Of a DNA stretch of 64,000 nucleotides, positions 1-12,646 are shown one piece after another. Numbering within the stretch: position 1 is the stretch's first letter; every line of letters begins with the position of its first letter. This stretch comes from Rostratula benghalensis (taxonomy: Eukaryota; Chordata; Aves; Charadriiformes; Rostratulidae). The stretch is from positions 926,020 to 990,019 of the forward strand of contig VXAI01000180.1 of the NCBI GenBank assembly GCA_013399305.1, read 5' to 3'. Made by a program: the position numbers and the translations under genes. The notes under the pieces are model-generated. The model saw nothing but the letters and a program-made list of their open reading frames with translations. It had not been told where the DNA came from and ran no database searches.

Positions 1-3000
1 GGGTTTGATACTCGCTGCATCTCAAGTTCCTCTCTTAGACTATCAGCAACTCCGATTAATAAGTAATGGAAAAACTCTGTGGTTTGAGGAAGTGTTTATA
101 TAACTGTAATTTATGGGTATGTTTATTAAATATAGCAAAATTTCACAGGAACTATGACACAGTGCTTTCTGCCTCCAGTCTTATCAGCTCCCTCATAAAG
201 AATGTTCTTGACTTTTTTTAAGCTTGCTGCCTTGCTAAGTAGGCATTCTGGTTTGAGCCAAGCCTGCCTTTATTCAGCATTGTCCAGGTAGACAAGGACG
301 TGATAAATGGTCACAGGTTGCTTACCGCTGCTTGGCAGCTGGACAAAGTAGAAGCACTCCTGGGAAGCATGACTGTTAACTGAAGCTGTGTTTCCAAGGC
401 TATGGTATTTTGGAGGACTCCTCCAGAGCTCTTAAAAAAAACAAAATGAAAGGGGCGTAGGTGGGCATTTGGCCTTGAGGCAGACGGCCTTGGGGGCAGA
501 CATTCAGGTTGTGGTTGCATCAGCATGGGAATTGTTCCTGTAAAGAAGGGTAAAGAGCTGCCAGTTGAGGTGGAGGTGCCCCTGGGGCAGCTTTTGGAGG
601 TGGTTTCATGTCCACCTATCCCATGAGCTTGTACAGTCACACCTGGGCCTTCCCAGATCTGTTTTCCATATGATAGAGTATTAGAGTATAAAATACTATA
701 TGTGTGTGAATGTTGTATATTATTAATACAAGAGTTTCCCTATAGAAAGAGGTTTCCCAAAGCAGCTGAATCCAGGCTCCTTTGGTTTTGACTGTGAGGA
801 AAAGGGGCAGTTGTGTAACTTTGTCAGTGACTGGTACCAGGTGCCATCCCATATGTTATGAAATGGCCTAAAGTCCTTGTCTCTCCTTCCTCTTTCCCTC
901 CAGTAAATTCACTTCTGGGTTTTAGGAGACTTAGGTTCTCGCTCCAATGGATGCTGAATTGCTCTGGGCACCTAAATCTTCTAGCACTTTTGAGAATCAG
1001 TGTGAGTGAGAATGACTTCAGTCCTCTCTGCCCTGCTGTGCTGGGGTTTAGGGCAAACAAAAATGTTGTAGATTTTTAACAGTCATCTGCAAAAAAAAAA
1101 GGGATGCAAAATATTAATTTTAACATATCTATTAGCTTGAAATTGAACCTGGCTTCTCCTACGATTTCTTTCTTGAGTTAATAACTCTCCACAAGTGTAA
1201 ACCTTCCCACTTTTGAGAGGAGCCTTCTAGGAAGAAGTAAATGAAAGCCTTCTGCAAATCCGAAGTTAAGTGCTACGTTAATCAAACTGTACAGTATGCA
1301 GTTAACTGTTACAGACTGCTCAGCTATGGATAATGTCACCTGGACTCTGCAAAATGTCCAGAAAGTGGATAGTTTGTTCTGTTAAAAAACATAAAGTGGG
1401 GATGAACAGATGGAAACTGAGGTAGAAGCATAAAGGGTACATAGGTGTGCTCCATAAGTACATCTCCTGATTGTAATGAGCAGAATAAAAAAAATATCCC
1501 ATTCATACAGCACCACATTTGTAGAGTAGCTACAGAGGGCTACACTTTAGCCCTCCATTAAATTAATAATTTTTGTTGGCAAAGAAGAGTTAAACATACT
1601 TGAAAGGAAATATTGAACAGCAAATATTTAGTCTGTTTATCCTCTGGGAGGGCTTCCTCCTCTGAGATGAGGCAAGAATGTTATCAGTAAATTGGATAAT
1701 CATGAACTGCTTAGCTGAGAAAAGAGGGTGGAAATATATTTTAAATTCTAATTTGTCCTTGAACAGCATCAAGCGTGTTTCATATTTGTTACTAGATGAC
1801 TTTCAAGATCACTGTGATTTTGGGGAAATTGCTATTAATATGAAATTGCAGTTAATCCTCAGTGAAAAGAGACTTTAAAGATGCTGACTGACATTTGCTA
1901 CCTAATTAGATGGAAAACAACAAAAATGTCCAGCACATCTGCAATCAGTATTTTAGCACAATGTTAACCAAGAGGATTTTTAGCCAAACACTAGATTGAA
2001 AAACACCCTGCTCAGCAGTGGCCGTTGCTCCTGAGATCAGCCCTGGTGAAGAACGTAATGGTAAGCTTAAGATTTGTCAAAGACCTAGGGATGAAGCAGA
2101 ATAAAAGATTTTTTTAAAATTTTTTTTTATGTCCTGCTATGTACTTTTCATAAGCTCATGTGGGACACGGGTTGTTTTCAGATAAGCAATTTAGATGCAT
2201 TTTCTTTGAAGCTAACCTTCTAGTCAAAACATTATTTTTCTACTTGGAGTCTCTGCCTACCAAAGTATGGCTCTGTTGTGGATAATTATGGTACCACATA
2301 GCAGACAAAAGCATCACCTTGAAGGGAAATTATTTGGAGCATCACCTTATTATGAGTTGCAGAAGCCATAAACCGAGGCAACTGGCAGAAATGGTTTTGC
2401 AAGAATATAGGGTATTGCCATCATGGAGACTTAAAACACCTCCTCACAGTTGCTTGTTGCTGTCCTTAATATAGAAGGATGTATCAGAGAGCAACGATTT
2501 TTGTGGCTTACGTGGAACATTGCATTCTTTTCTTTGGTGATAGGAGGGCAAGTAAATGCAACTGCAGCAATTATCATCTGAAAACTGCCTAAATTTTATT
2601 TTTCTAGGAATACAGAATCTATAACTTTTTTCCCCTTTGGCATAAATTTGACTTACATGCTTTAGGGTGCTGCATACACATGGATCCTCACCCTGACTCC
2701 TAATTCTGAAGCCACACTCTGCAGTTGAAAACTGTGATTACAATGTGGTTTCCCCTACAAAAGTGCAGGCAGTGGCCTTGAAAATCTTGAAATATTTTTG
2801 TTTTGACCACTAGATGATGTCGTGCTTAATAGAAGGGTTGGAAGCAAGCAAACAAGAGGAAATAAAAAGAAAGAAAAGGTGGCTATGTCTTCCCCCTGTA
2901 CCCTACAACAATCCCACTTTCCCAGCCAAGAGAGGAAATGGCATACAGCTGGTATAATCCCTGAGCCAGGGGGAGCTACAGCGTCATTAGCAGGGTACAG

Positions 3001-3538
3001 TCAGGTTGGCTTCCTGGGGAGTCGCAAAAGCAAACACACGGGAGGATCCCTCCAGGGGAGGATGGGATGTGCTGATGAGGGAACTGGGATGTGCAGTGCT
3101 CAGATTGCCCGGCTGCACCTCTCAGGAGCCCAGCCATGTTCCACAGCCCAGCGTCGGTGGCACGTGAAGCTCTCCAGAGACTTTGTGCTGCCCCTGCTCT
3201 CGGGTTTTTGTGTCTGAAGCACGGGGATGAATTTTTAACACCGCCGGTGGCTTACGGAGCTCCATCATCCATGGGTTTGAAATGGGAGGCTGCTGTGTGC
3301 AGCCTTATTTTCTTGTCCCACTTTTCCTTCCTCTCTAAGCCCGGGCACGGCATATGGGCATCACCAAGGGTTCCTCTGCACATGTGTTAGCACTGCAAGG
3401 TGAGGTGCTGTCTGTCCTGCAATATGCTGCAGCTCGCAGATGTGGTGAGGTTTCCCCGAGGTGCTTGGTCCAGTTTGCTCAGTCTGGTCCCTCAACGTCA
3501 CTGAGGTCCGTATTTTCCATTAACAACCTCTGGACGGG

Positions 3539-4109
3539 TGTCGTTCTTTAACCCCAGGTGGAAATTAAGCACCACAGCAGCACTCACTCACTTTGCCAAG
3601 AGCAGGATGGGGGAGAGAACTGGAAGGGTAAAAGAGAGAAAACTCCTGGGTCAGGATAAAAGCAGTTTAATAATAAAAATAAAATGTAATAACAATAAAT
3701 AATTGTAATAAGGAAAATAACAAAGAGTAAGGAATCAAACCCAAGAAAGAAAAATGATGCAAATAAAACCAGTTTCTCACCACCAACTGACCAATGCCCA
3801 GCCAGTCCTCAAGCAGCATCCCCCCAAGTAAGTTCTATTGCTGAGCACGATGTCATATGACAAGGAATATCCCGTTGGTCAGTTGGGGTCAGCTGTCCCA
3901 GCAGTGTCCCCTCCCAACTTTTTCTGCACCCCCAGCCTACGGCTGGTGGGGTGACATGAGGAGCAGAGAAAGCCTTGGCTGTATGTAAGCCCTGCTCAGC
4001 AATAACAACAACATCCCTTTATTATCAACACCGTTTTCAGCACAAATCAAAACCATAGCCCCTTATCCAGCTACTGAAAATTAACTCTGTCCCAGACAAA
4101 ACCAGCACA
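3539..4109 (-). mobile_element. solo LTR of an avian ERVL-type endogenous retrovirus
   Basis: On the minus strand this has the layout of the widespread bird ERVL-type LTR. One end is TGTTSTGGTTTT-like followed by an AGAGTTAATTTTC-like stretch. The middle has a GTCATATGAC-type block next to GCTGAGCA. A T/A-rich stretch of TTATT repeats follows, and then the end GGGGTTAAAGAACGACA, close to the family TG...CA termini. No internal gag, pol or env sequence flanks it, so it is a solo LTR left by recombination. The usual TATA region between the GTCATATG block and the downstream part looks degraded. Flanks 3534-3538 (ACGGG) and 4110-4114 (ACAGG) could be a decayed 5-bp target duplication. The insertion is old and inert. 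Confidence 0.75.
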
Positions 4110-5028
4110 ACAGGATAAGCATCCACTGGGACTGACGGGTCTCCAGTGTCAGTAGAAGGGAAGACACAGGAGGGTTTCTCTTGGAGAGCAGCAGATGAGC
4201 AATAACAGTTGTTTTCTGTAACAAGCTGATGACACGTTCTGGCAGATCAAACTGCTTGGTGGAGTTCTCCAAGGGCAACAAACTCTTTGTTAGCTGAAAC
4301 AGAGATTTTTCTGAAGAGAACAGAAAATTCAACACTGAGGACATTGATGGGGTTTGAGGTGCATCTCTCACCCAGTGATGGTGAGATACTGTCTCAAAAT
4401 GCCCCATCTGGACATCTATGCTGTTTCTTAATCATAGAATCAAAAATGAGGCTGAGTTCTTGTCAAGGGTAAGACAGCACAAATGCCAATTCAGAGAGGA
4501 CCTCGATACCAGATTTTGTTAAAGAATCACTGACAAACTCTTTCCCACACGTACCAGCTCACTCTCTCCCTCCCCACCAGAGTTCCATTCCTAGGTCTCC
4601 CCTTCCCTGCAGGTAGGTCACTGCGGACCTGGGAAGGTTGGACACAGTCATTTGGTTCCTGCTGTGATGCAGCTTGCAGTTACTTGTCTTGGGATGCTCA
4701 TAGCCAAGGTCCCTTGGTATCCCCTGACATTGGCCTCCATGGCTTCCTCATCTCCAGGTGCTTACCCCATTTCCCAGATGAAATCTTCACCTTTTCTGGG
4801 CTCCGTTCTTCTTTCTGAGACCACTTCTTCCTTTGAGGAACCCATCTTTTATCACCAGATCTTCATTCTGGATACCAAGCTCTGAATTCCTCCAGTCTAA
4901 ATAGTGTATGTGCTTAAGAACAGCACTTCCAACCTAGCTGATTCTGTGATCAGCCTCTTAACCAGCGGATTGTTCTCCTGTCTCTTTATTAATTGGAGGA
5001 TTTTGAATGCATCTCTATTCTTGTTTTC

Positions 5029-5423
5029 TCACCATGAGGAAAGGCTGAGGGACTTGGGTCTTTTTAGTCTGGAGAACACTGAGGGGGGATCTGCTCAACA
5101 CCTAGAAATACGAGGGTGAGTGTCAGGAGGATGGGGCCAGGCTTTCTTCAGTGGTGCCCAGGGACAGGACAAGAGGAAATGGGCACAAACTTGAATGTGA
5201 AAAGTTCTGTCTGAACATGAGGAGGAACATCCTCACTTTGAGGGTGGCAGAGCCCTGGCAGAGGCTGCCCAGAGAGGTGGTGGAGTCTCCTTCTGTGGAG
5301 ACATTCTAAACCCACCTGGACATGTTCCTGTGGGACCTGCTCTGGGTGGGACCTTCTTTGGCAGGGGAGTTGGACTAAATGACCTCCAGAGTTCCTTTCC
5401 AACCCCATAGCATTCTGTGACTG
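5029..5423 (+). mobile_element. CR1 LINE, 5'-truncated
   Basis: This begins in the GAGGAAAGGCTGAGGGA block near the end of the CR1 polymerase ORF and runs through the 3'UTR. It contains the GGACATGTTCCTGTGGGACC segment and ends CATTCTGTGACTG. It shares this 3'UTR type with the copy at 40701-41258. Confidence 0.9.
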
Positions 5424-6486
5424 TTTAATTAAAGTTTTGACAAAATTTCCCAGCAGCCCATACTGGTTGCAGCCAGCAAGTAGCAGGCTCCTGTCTGAGA
5501 GTCCAGAGTTCCAGTTCAGACACTGGCCCGTGCACATCCACACAGTTATCTCCTCCCTGGTCACGTTCACAATGTCAGCTGGTTTTTTGCCTGTGACAGC
5601 TCCTAAATCTAAATCTGTGTATTTAGCTCTCTGTTAGTGAGATCCAGAGATGTGACAGTGCCTTCTGACACACCAATCTGCTGGGGTTTTCTCCCATCCT
5701 CTCCAAATCGCACTTTGAGGTGACTTCCCACCAACAGCTCCTGTTGCACTGGAAAGCATTTTGCTAAAAGCAGGGTTAACTGGTGGATTGTGCTAGCCTT
5801 TTGTTACAGGTTGTATCATTGTACAGGCCAGGCAGGGGTAGCTACCAAACCTATTTCTACTGCTGCGGGTTTCCTCATCTCTAATAGTGGTATCATAATT
5901 ACAGACAATGTTCATTAAGGCTTTTGGACAACAAACCACAAAGTCACGCTGGCACAAACCAGATGTAGATGAGAAAAGCTATGGCTTGAGTTGCCTTGGC
6001 TTCTTCCTGCTTGAATCCAGGGTGAATTCAGATAATGCAACTATTTTCATGGACAGGTTATGAGGGATGGATTGAATTGTTCCTGTGGGTAGACAAAAAT
6101 CGTAGAAAACAGATTTTTGGTATTTTTATGGTTTAGTCATTTAAATATTTAGAAAATAAAGTAGAATTTCAGCATAATGCCCTTGTTTTTCCACTCCTCA
6201 GATTGACCCCCAGGCAAACAGTACTCTGTTTTTGCATTGTTGAGCTGCAGAAAGTTCTATGAAAATATTTGATGGAAGTTTTTCATATTCATTTAAACAA
6301 TAATAGATGTCACGTGGAAGTGTACTTGTAGGTGTGCTTTAGGCCAGCACGGCTGTGTGTCAAGTACTAAATTCTCTCAAGTTGTAGCAGCGAAGGCTGT
6401 TACTGCCTGTTTGAGTGGATGACAGTAGTAAACAAAATGGGGTTTCTGCCCAACTTGCATGATTTCACTGAAATCAGAAAAAGGGG

Positions 6487-6501
6487 NNNNNNNNNNNNNN
6501 N
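6487..6501. other. assembly gap (15 N)
   Basis: Fifteen consecutive N follow an AAAAAGGGG context and precede sequence that soon runs into homopolymer-rich DNA. The true size and content are unknown. Confidence 0.98.
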
Positions 6502-7281
6502 GCCAAATTCCCAAGAAGAGATCCCCTCCCACCACCGGGAAAGAAATAAAAAAAACCCCAAAACCTTGTGCTTGGGTTGAAAGGTTTCATTTTAATTTTT
6601 TTTCTACATTTACCACTTGAATTTTTGTTTTCAAAACTGCTGTGGGAAAGGAACTGAAAGTCTTTGTTATAAAAGGTCATTGTAAATGCAACCAGTTGTG
6701 ACCAAGCGAAAATTACTGCCCTGGAACCTGATCCCACCAATCTGGTGTAACTGCACAGTTACCTACGTAGTGCCCTGAGCAGATCATTCTGTCACACCTC
6801 TACCTTCTGGTGAAGCCCTCAGCTATGCATGATCCAAGGGAAAAAATGGCTGTGGAGCAGAAGCCTGTGTGTGACCAGATCCTGACCATGCACTAGACTT
6901 CAAGTGGAGACACATGTAGTTTTCTTCTTTTGCTCCACTCCCCATCTCCATCTCTAGCTACGGGGAAGTGGGCAAAAGAGGGAGAGAGAGGGTTCGTGGC
7001 CGTGGTAAGTCCCATGCCAGTGTTTCATGTGCGAGTCCCATCACCTCAGTCTGTGCTAACAAAGACCAGGAGCTGCACCAAGAGGTTACGCTGATGTGGG
7101 AATGTTATTGCTACGGAGGAAAGAGCCAAAAAATCTCAGTAAGTGTGAAACAGCAGAAGGTCAGAGAGCAACTGGGTATTTACATATGAGGGTGGTGGTT
7201 TTTTTCAAATGAAACCTTTAGTGATCCTAGTTGATTGTCCTGATATTCTAGCACATAACATCCTCTCATTAGAAATACTGT

Positions 7282-7850
7282 GAGCAGCAGGAGTAGGGAG
7301 GGGATTGTCCCCCTGGACTCAGCACTGGGGAGGCCGCCCCTGGAGTCTGGTGTCCAGTTCTGGGCACCTCAACAGCAGAGAGATGTGGAGGGGCTGGAGC
7401 CAGTGCAGAGGAGGGCAACGGAGCTGGGGAAGGGCCTGGAGAAGAAATCTCCTGGAGAGCCATGGAAGGAGCTGGGAGTGTTGAGTTGGAGGAAGAGGAG
7501 GTTGAGGGGAGCCCTCATCCCTCTCTGCAACTCCTTGCAAGGCCATTGGAGAGAGGTTGGTGCTGGTCCCTTCTCCCAGGGAATCAGCCAGAGAAGGAGA
7601 GGGAATGGCTTCAAGCTGCCCCAGGGTAGGTTTAGGCTGGAGATGAGGAAAGAATTCTTCCCAGCAAGAGTGGTGAGAGGCTGGGAGAGGCTGCCCAGGG
7701 AGGGGGTTGAGTCCCCATCCCTGAGTGTGTTTGAGAGTGGTTGAGATGTGGTGTTGGGGGATGTGGTGTAGGGGAGACCTTTGTAGAGTGGGGCTGATGG
7801 TTGGACTCCATGATCCCAAGGGTCTTTGACAACCTCAGTGATTCTATGAT
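7282..7850 (+). mobile_element. CR1 LINE, 5'-truncated
   Basis: This starts in the polymerase C-terminal region (AGCAGGAGTAGGGAGG) and continues to a 3' end with TGTTGGGGGATGTGGTGTAG and a terminal GATTCTATGAT. It is the same subfamily as 34074-34390 and 62601-63111. The open frames on both strands here are products of the repeat, not genes. Confidence 0.92.
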
Positions 7851-10800
7851 GGAGCTCTGCAAGCAACAGGCAATGCTAAAAATCCATTAGCAGACTGGAG
7901 AGGATATTCAGTTCCTTTACTGAGGGCAGATTGGTCTTTTGTCCTGTAGCTCTTTCCCCACATTTTCAGCAAGCCCAGAACCCTCCTCTTTGTTTCACAG
8001 CGTAGTTTCTCTTCAGCTTTCTGTTGTTCAGCTCCTCTAGCACAATGCTACAAGGCACATGAAAGATCAAATTTTCAGCATGTATAGGTGGCCCTACAGA
8101 ATTCAACTGCTTTTTCAAAGTGTCTTAAAATACACAAAAAAGGCTGTCACCAGGTGGATTTTCATGTGAACACATTTAAGAACACAGGTAGAAATAACTT
8201 GAGTCTGCCAACACGGACATCTTGTTTGAAATGTGACATTGATATTAAATTCTTCAAAAAGAGTTACTGCACACACTATGTTTGCTAATATTATTGAGAC
8301 CACGATCAGTTGTTGATCTCTGCTTGTCCTCCTTTGGGACACTCACACCAGGTTTATCTTCTCCATATTTAGGTTTCCTGTTCAGCTCTGGTACCACCAC
8401 CCTCTCTGGACCAGTTCAGTATAACCTTGCATAGACAACTCTGTGCATCTCTTCTTCTCAGCAAAGCTGGCTGATGCAAAGACCTACAAGCACAGGCTAA
8501 GCAGCCTAGAAAATTGTCTAGAGAAGTAGGTATTGAGGTATCAGTTCAGTTTGATTACAGCAAGGAATGTTAGATATTATTTATTGTGTTTGGTTTTTAG
8601 AGGACTGGGACTTTTTCTTTCAATAATAGTTAGCTGTTAGTTTATTTATCGTAGCATTCCAGCATCTTAATTAACATTTAGATGATCAAAACCCTAAGAT
8701 GATATTTAAAGAAGTATGGAGGTGGATGTTTCCGTCCAGGGACAGACATTTATAGCATAGCTGCTGAATATGTGAAAAGTATGTTGCAAAAAAAACCAAA
8801 AAAACCCCAACAACCTCTTGTGGCCAAACTTTTCAGCACAGGGCAGTGAGTTTCATCCTCTTCAGATCACCAGCCATCAAGCAGGAGAACACCAAAAGAC
8901 AGGAAAGGCCTATTTGCATTTTAAGGCAGTCTCATTGTTCCTGAAACACAGAATAAAAGGTCTGGCAGCCTTGGAAGTTCTTTGTCAAGGAGTTGCAGAG
9001 TTGATTTGCAAGGCTTTTCCTCTTGCTGATATGCACGATTTAAAACCAGGAACTTAGAAAGGACTATCTTAGCAGGGATATTTTTCTTCTCTGTAACAGC
9101 CTCGAAGAAAAACCGCCTCAGTTTTTTCTCAGCATGTTGTTTCTAAAGAAAACTATGTCACTAGGAAGTCAGTTCTAATTTTATGCACTGTTTTGTAGCC
9201 TGCCTACAGGCAAGCCAACTTTTCATGCTATTTAAACACTGGATATTGTTTTAGGGAAATTGGGTGGGGTAGGCACTGAAACTGTCCCACACCTCCCAGT
9301 GATATACAATCTCAAATTTATTAATTAAGCAGGACAGGTGTCGTGGTTGGATGTCAAGCCCTGTTCTACAGAACATAAATACAGGAGTCCCACCTTCTCC
9401 CCACAGCCCCTCTGGTTGTGACTGACACCGGGTGGACTCAGGGGAACAGGACACTCCAACCAGTCAAGGTGCCAGGTCCAGACCTGCCAGCTTTGTCCCA
9501 GATGAAGAAGTTCCTCCTCCAACTCATGCATGTTGTTGGGTGTCCCTGTCCAGTGTACCCCTGTCCCAAGGAGCTACTGATTTAACCTACCCACAGCTCT
9601 ACACGATTTGAACCGTCAGATTTAACTGTAAAACAAGAAACAACAAAAACACTTCACTAAAGAGTAAAATCTTTGAAGTCCATCCCATGCTGCAGTTATT
9701 CATGAAAATATCCTATATAAGATTTCTGCCCAGTTTTCTCTGTGTGTTTTGAACTTTTTCATCCTACATATCTGTTATTCATGCATAGAGTGCCTTTGCC
9801 AAAGCGTTCAAATAAGCGTAGATTATCCAGTCTGGTCAAGAGAGAAGGGTATCTGTAAAGTGCAATTTCATCTCCTTAAAAAAGGGAAAATTGATCCTTT
9901 TGAAGATCTCCTTTTGAATTGATCCTTGAGAAGACAGTGCCAAGAGCTGCCATAAAACATTTATCTGTGGGCCAGTTAGGAACAATACAGAGCAGACCAC
10001 CAAAGTATTATGCCCTCTTTAATGACTTTTTTGAGCAATCCATTCAGTCCTGTATTTAGCAGCAGAAAGGGCCCTGTGAGGAATGTTAATAGTACCCGTG
10101 ATTTTCTGTGAGGTGAGTATGTGTGTGTCAGTCAATGCACCTGGCAACTGTGCAGCCATCAACTTGAATTATCAGTCAGACATCAGGCGGCAGTGACTTC
10201 CAGCTGCTGGCCATGTAGGGTGGCTGGGGAGATCTGGGTTCAGGCTCTGATGTGTGAGCAGCTGAAGATCCACTTCTCTGTCCTCTCTACGAGGTCAGCC
10301 AGGGCCCTTAAGAAAAAGAGGCAGAGAAAGGGGGTCATTCCCGAGCTGATGGGTGGCACCTGGGGAGGCTGAAGGCCAAGGAAGGGGAAGCAAAGGGATG
10401 CCAAGCTCATCTTTTAAAACAGAATGATTTGGGGGGGATTAAACCCGGGATTTTTAACTGTAAGGGTGTGGATTTCCTGCATAAAATTGCTGTTCCCTGC
10501 TTTGCCCACACCTCTCAACTGAGGCAGAGCAGGGGAAGGAGGAGGGCGAGTGCTTGGCAGGAAGAAGCCACAGAGGAATTTTATAAAAACAGTCTCCCTT
10601 TCAGCCTCAGAGCTTTTATGTAAAAACAATTAATTATGAAGATGGGCATGAGAGAGGAGGTTGTGCAAAGGCTTAGAAATGACTGTGAGGGCACCAGTGC
10701 CATTTCAGGCGCTTTCCTTTCTCCTTCTAAGGTGACATCCTAAACCCTTCACCGCTACAATACTGGCCCAGCTTGCTTAAAATTCTGCAGTTCTCATAAA

Positions 10801-12230
10801 TTCTGGCATGGAGACAGGTTTCTGGTGACAACTGCAAATGCGCTTGGGCCGAAAGGGGCAAGGGACTCATTGTTTTTATCAGCCTCCTACAGCAGAAGTT
10901 GAAGGTCTACAGAAAATATATAATTTTAAATGTATCTATTTGTGAAAGTTTTAAATCAAAACAATTTCTTACTGGCACGTTCCCCTCAGCTGGAATGATA
11001 AAAAATAGTAGTTAAGTCATGGCTGGCTTAGCTGTATCCGTGTGTCTCTATATGTCTCTTTCCCTTCTTATTCCTCTCTTTTATAGACCTAAATCTTTTT
11101 ATCCTTTTTTTTTTCTTTAGTTCAAGTGCTTAATATAGTTATCTATATACAGTCAGTCACATATCATGTTGTTACCAATATTTGCAGTGTTCTTTCAAAT
11201 TTCTCCAAGCTGTAGGGTTTCTTCTCCCTCCCTAGCTATTAATCTTACTGTTGAGTCTTGAAACAACAGGCAGAAACCAGCAGCCACCAGTGCTGGGGCT
11301 GTAGCTGTGCTGGCCAAGAGGATGGTAAAGGTTATTTTTGCCTGTGTGATAAACGTAATTTGTATTTGCATTCTTTAGGATAAGTGTCACTTTCCTGAAA
11401 TGTGGAGTAGTTACTGCATTACTTTTATAGGAAAGACAGGCATTAAATTCTGCCCTGTCTCTTCTGTCTCTCTCTGCCTCCAAATCTCATCCATTCACCT
11501 CTCCTGAGGTGTTCTGTTTCCATTTCAGCTTCCTCCAAAAAACCCGCCTGAGATTTACAAAAAAAAAAAAGACACAGCGTGTCCTTTGGGGGTGGTATTT
11601 CAGGTTGGATTATCAGAACAGTTTTAAGATTCCATTTTCCATTGGCTGGTGTGGGAAACCGAGCCGCTGGTTTAGAAACTCAGAGGGGAGCTGACCCGGT
11701 CATAGAGTATTTCTAGCGAGGCGTTACTAAACATGACCTGCTTCTCAAAACCACGTCCGGATGCATTAACTGGTATCTGAAGAAAATGACTGTGGCAGAA
11801 CCTCATTTGTAAGTTTATTTAAGAGCTGCTCAGGTATCCTGACAGGAAATTTCCCCTTTTTCTTCCAGTGAAACGCTGCTTCTTTTGTCAGTTTTGGTTT
11901 TTTACATTTGCAAAAGGAATGCCAGCCTTTACAGACTGTGAGATAATGGATACATTAATACACAGGACATAGAGGACACGTGTGCAAATGCATGTGTTTT
12001 ACTGTGTGAATTTTGTTACTGCATCAACAGTTACATTTATGGGCACTGCGAGGCAGCTAAACATGTCTGGTACTTTCCATTCTAGACCCCACTTTTAGCA
12101 GTTTGCAATTTTTACAACTTAATGTCAGTGTCTGGGCCAAATAGCACTGTATTTGTGACACCTCTGACAGGTTTACCCATCAGTGCTTCAAATGGGAGCC
12201 ATCCCATGCAAGATTTTGCAAATGTGGACA

Positions 12231-12646
12231 TGGAATCATAGAACTGTCTGGGTTGGAAGGGACCTTTCAGATCATCTCCTCCAACCACCAACCCAACTCT
12301 GATCAAACCCATCCCTAACCCATGTCTCTCAGCACTCTGTCAACCCGGCTTTTCAATCCCTCCAGGGATGGGGCCCCAACCCCTGCCCTGGGCAGCCCAG
12401 CCCAAGCCTTCACAACCCTTTCCCTCAAAACATTTCTCCTCATCTCCAACCTGAACCTCCCCTGGGGCAACTGGAGGCCATTTCCTCTTGTCCCATGGCC
12501 TGGGACTTGGGAGAAGAGACCGACCCCCCCTGGCTGCCCCCTCCTTTCAGGGAGTTGGAGAGAGCCAGAAGGTCTCCCCTCAGCCTCCTCCAGGCTGAGC
12601 ACCCCCAGCTCCCTCAGCCTCTCCTCACAGGACTTGTTCTTCAAAC
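12231..12646 (-). mobile_element. CR1 LINE, 5'-truncated
   Basis: On the minus strand this contains GGGTTGACAGAGTGCTGAG and GGGTTTGATCAGAGTTGGG, and it ends GTTCTATGATTCCA. It belongs to the subfamily also seen at 30703-31207, 49965-50360 and 57871-58301. The open frames on both strands are repeat artefacts. Confidence 0.92.

Noticed and set aside
4428..4445. ATCATAGAATCA resembling the reverse CR1 terminal octamer
   Set aside because: The match is about 12 bases and is not followed by any CR1 3'UTR sequence.
7282..7866. Long overlapping open frames on both strands (over 150 codons)
   Set aside because: They coincide exactly with a CR1 fragment. The same Pro/Ser/Leu-rich antisense peptides recur at 12322, 30666, 34011, 50054 and 57965, all within CR1.
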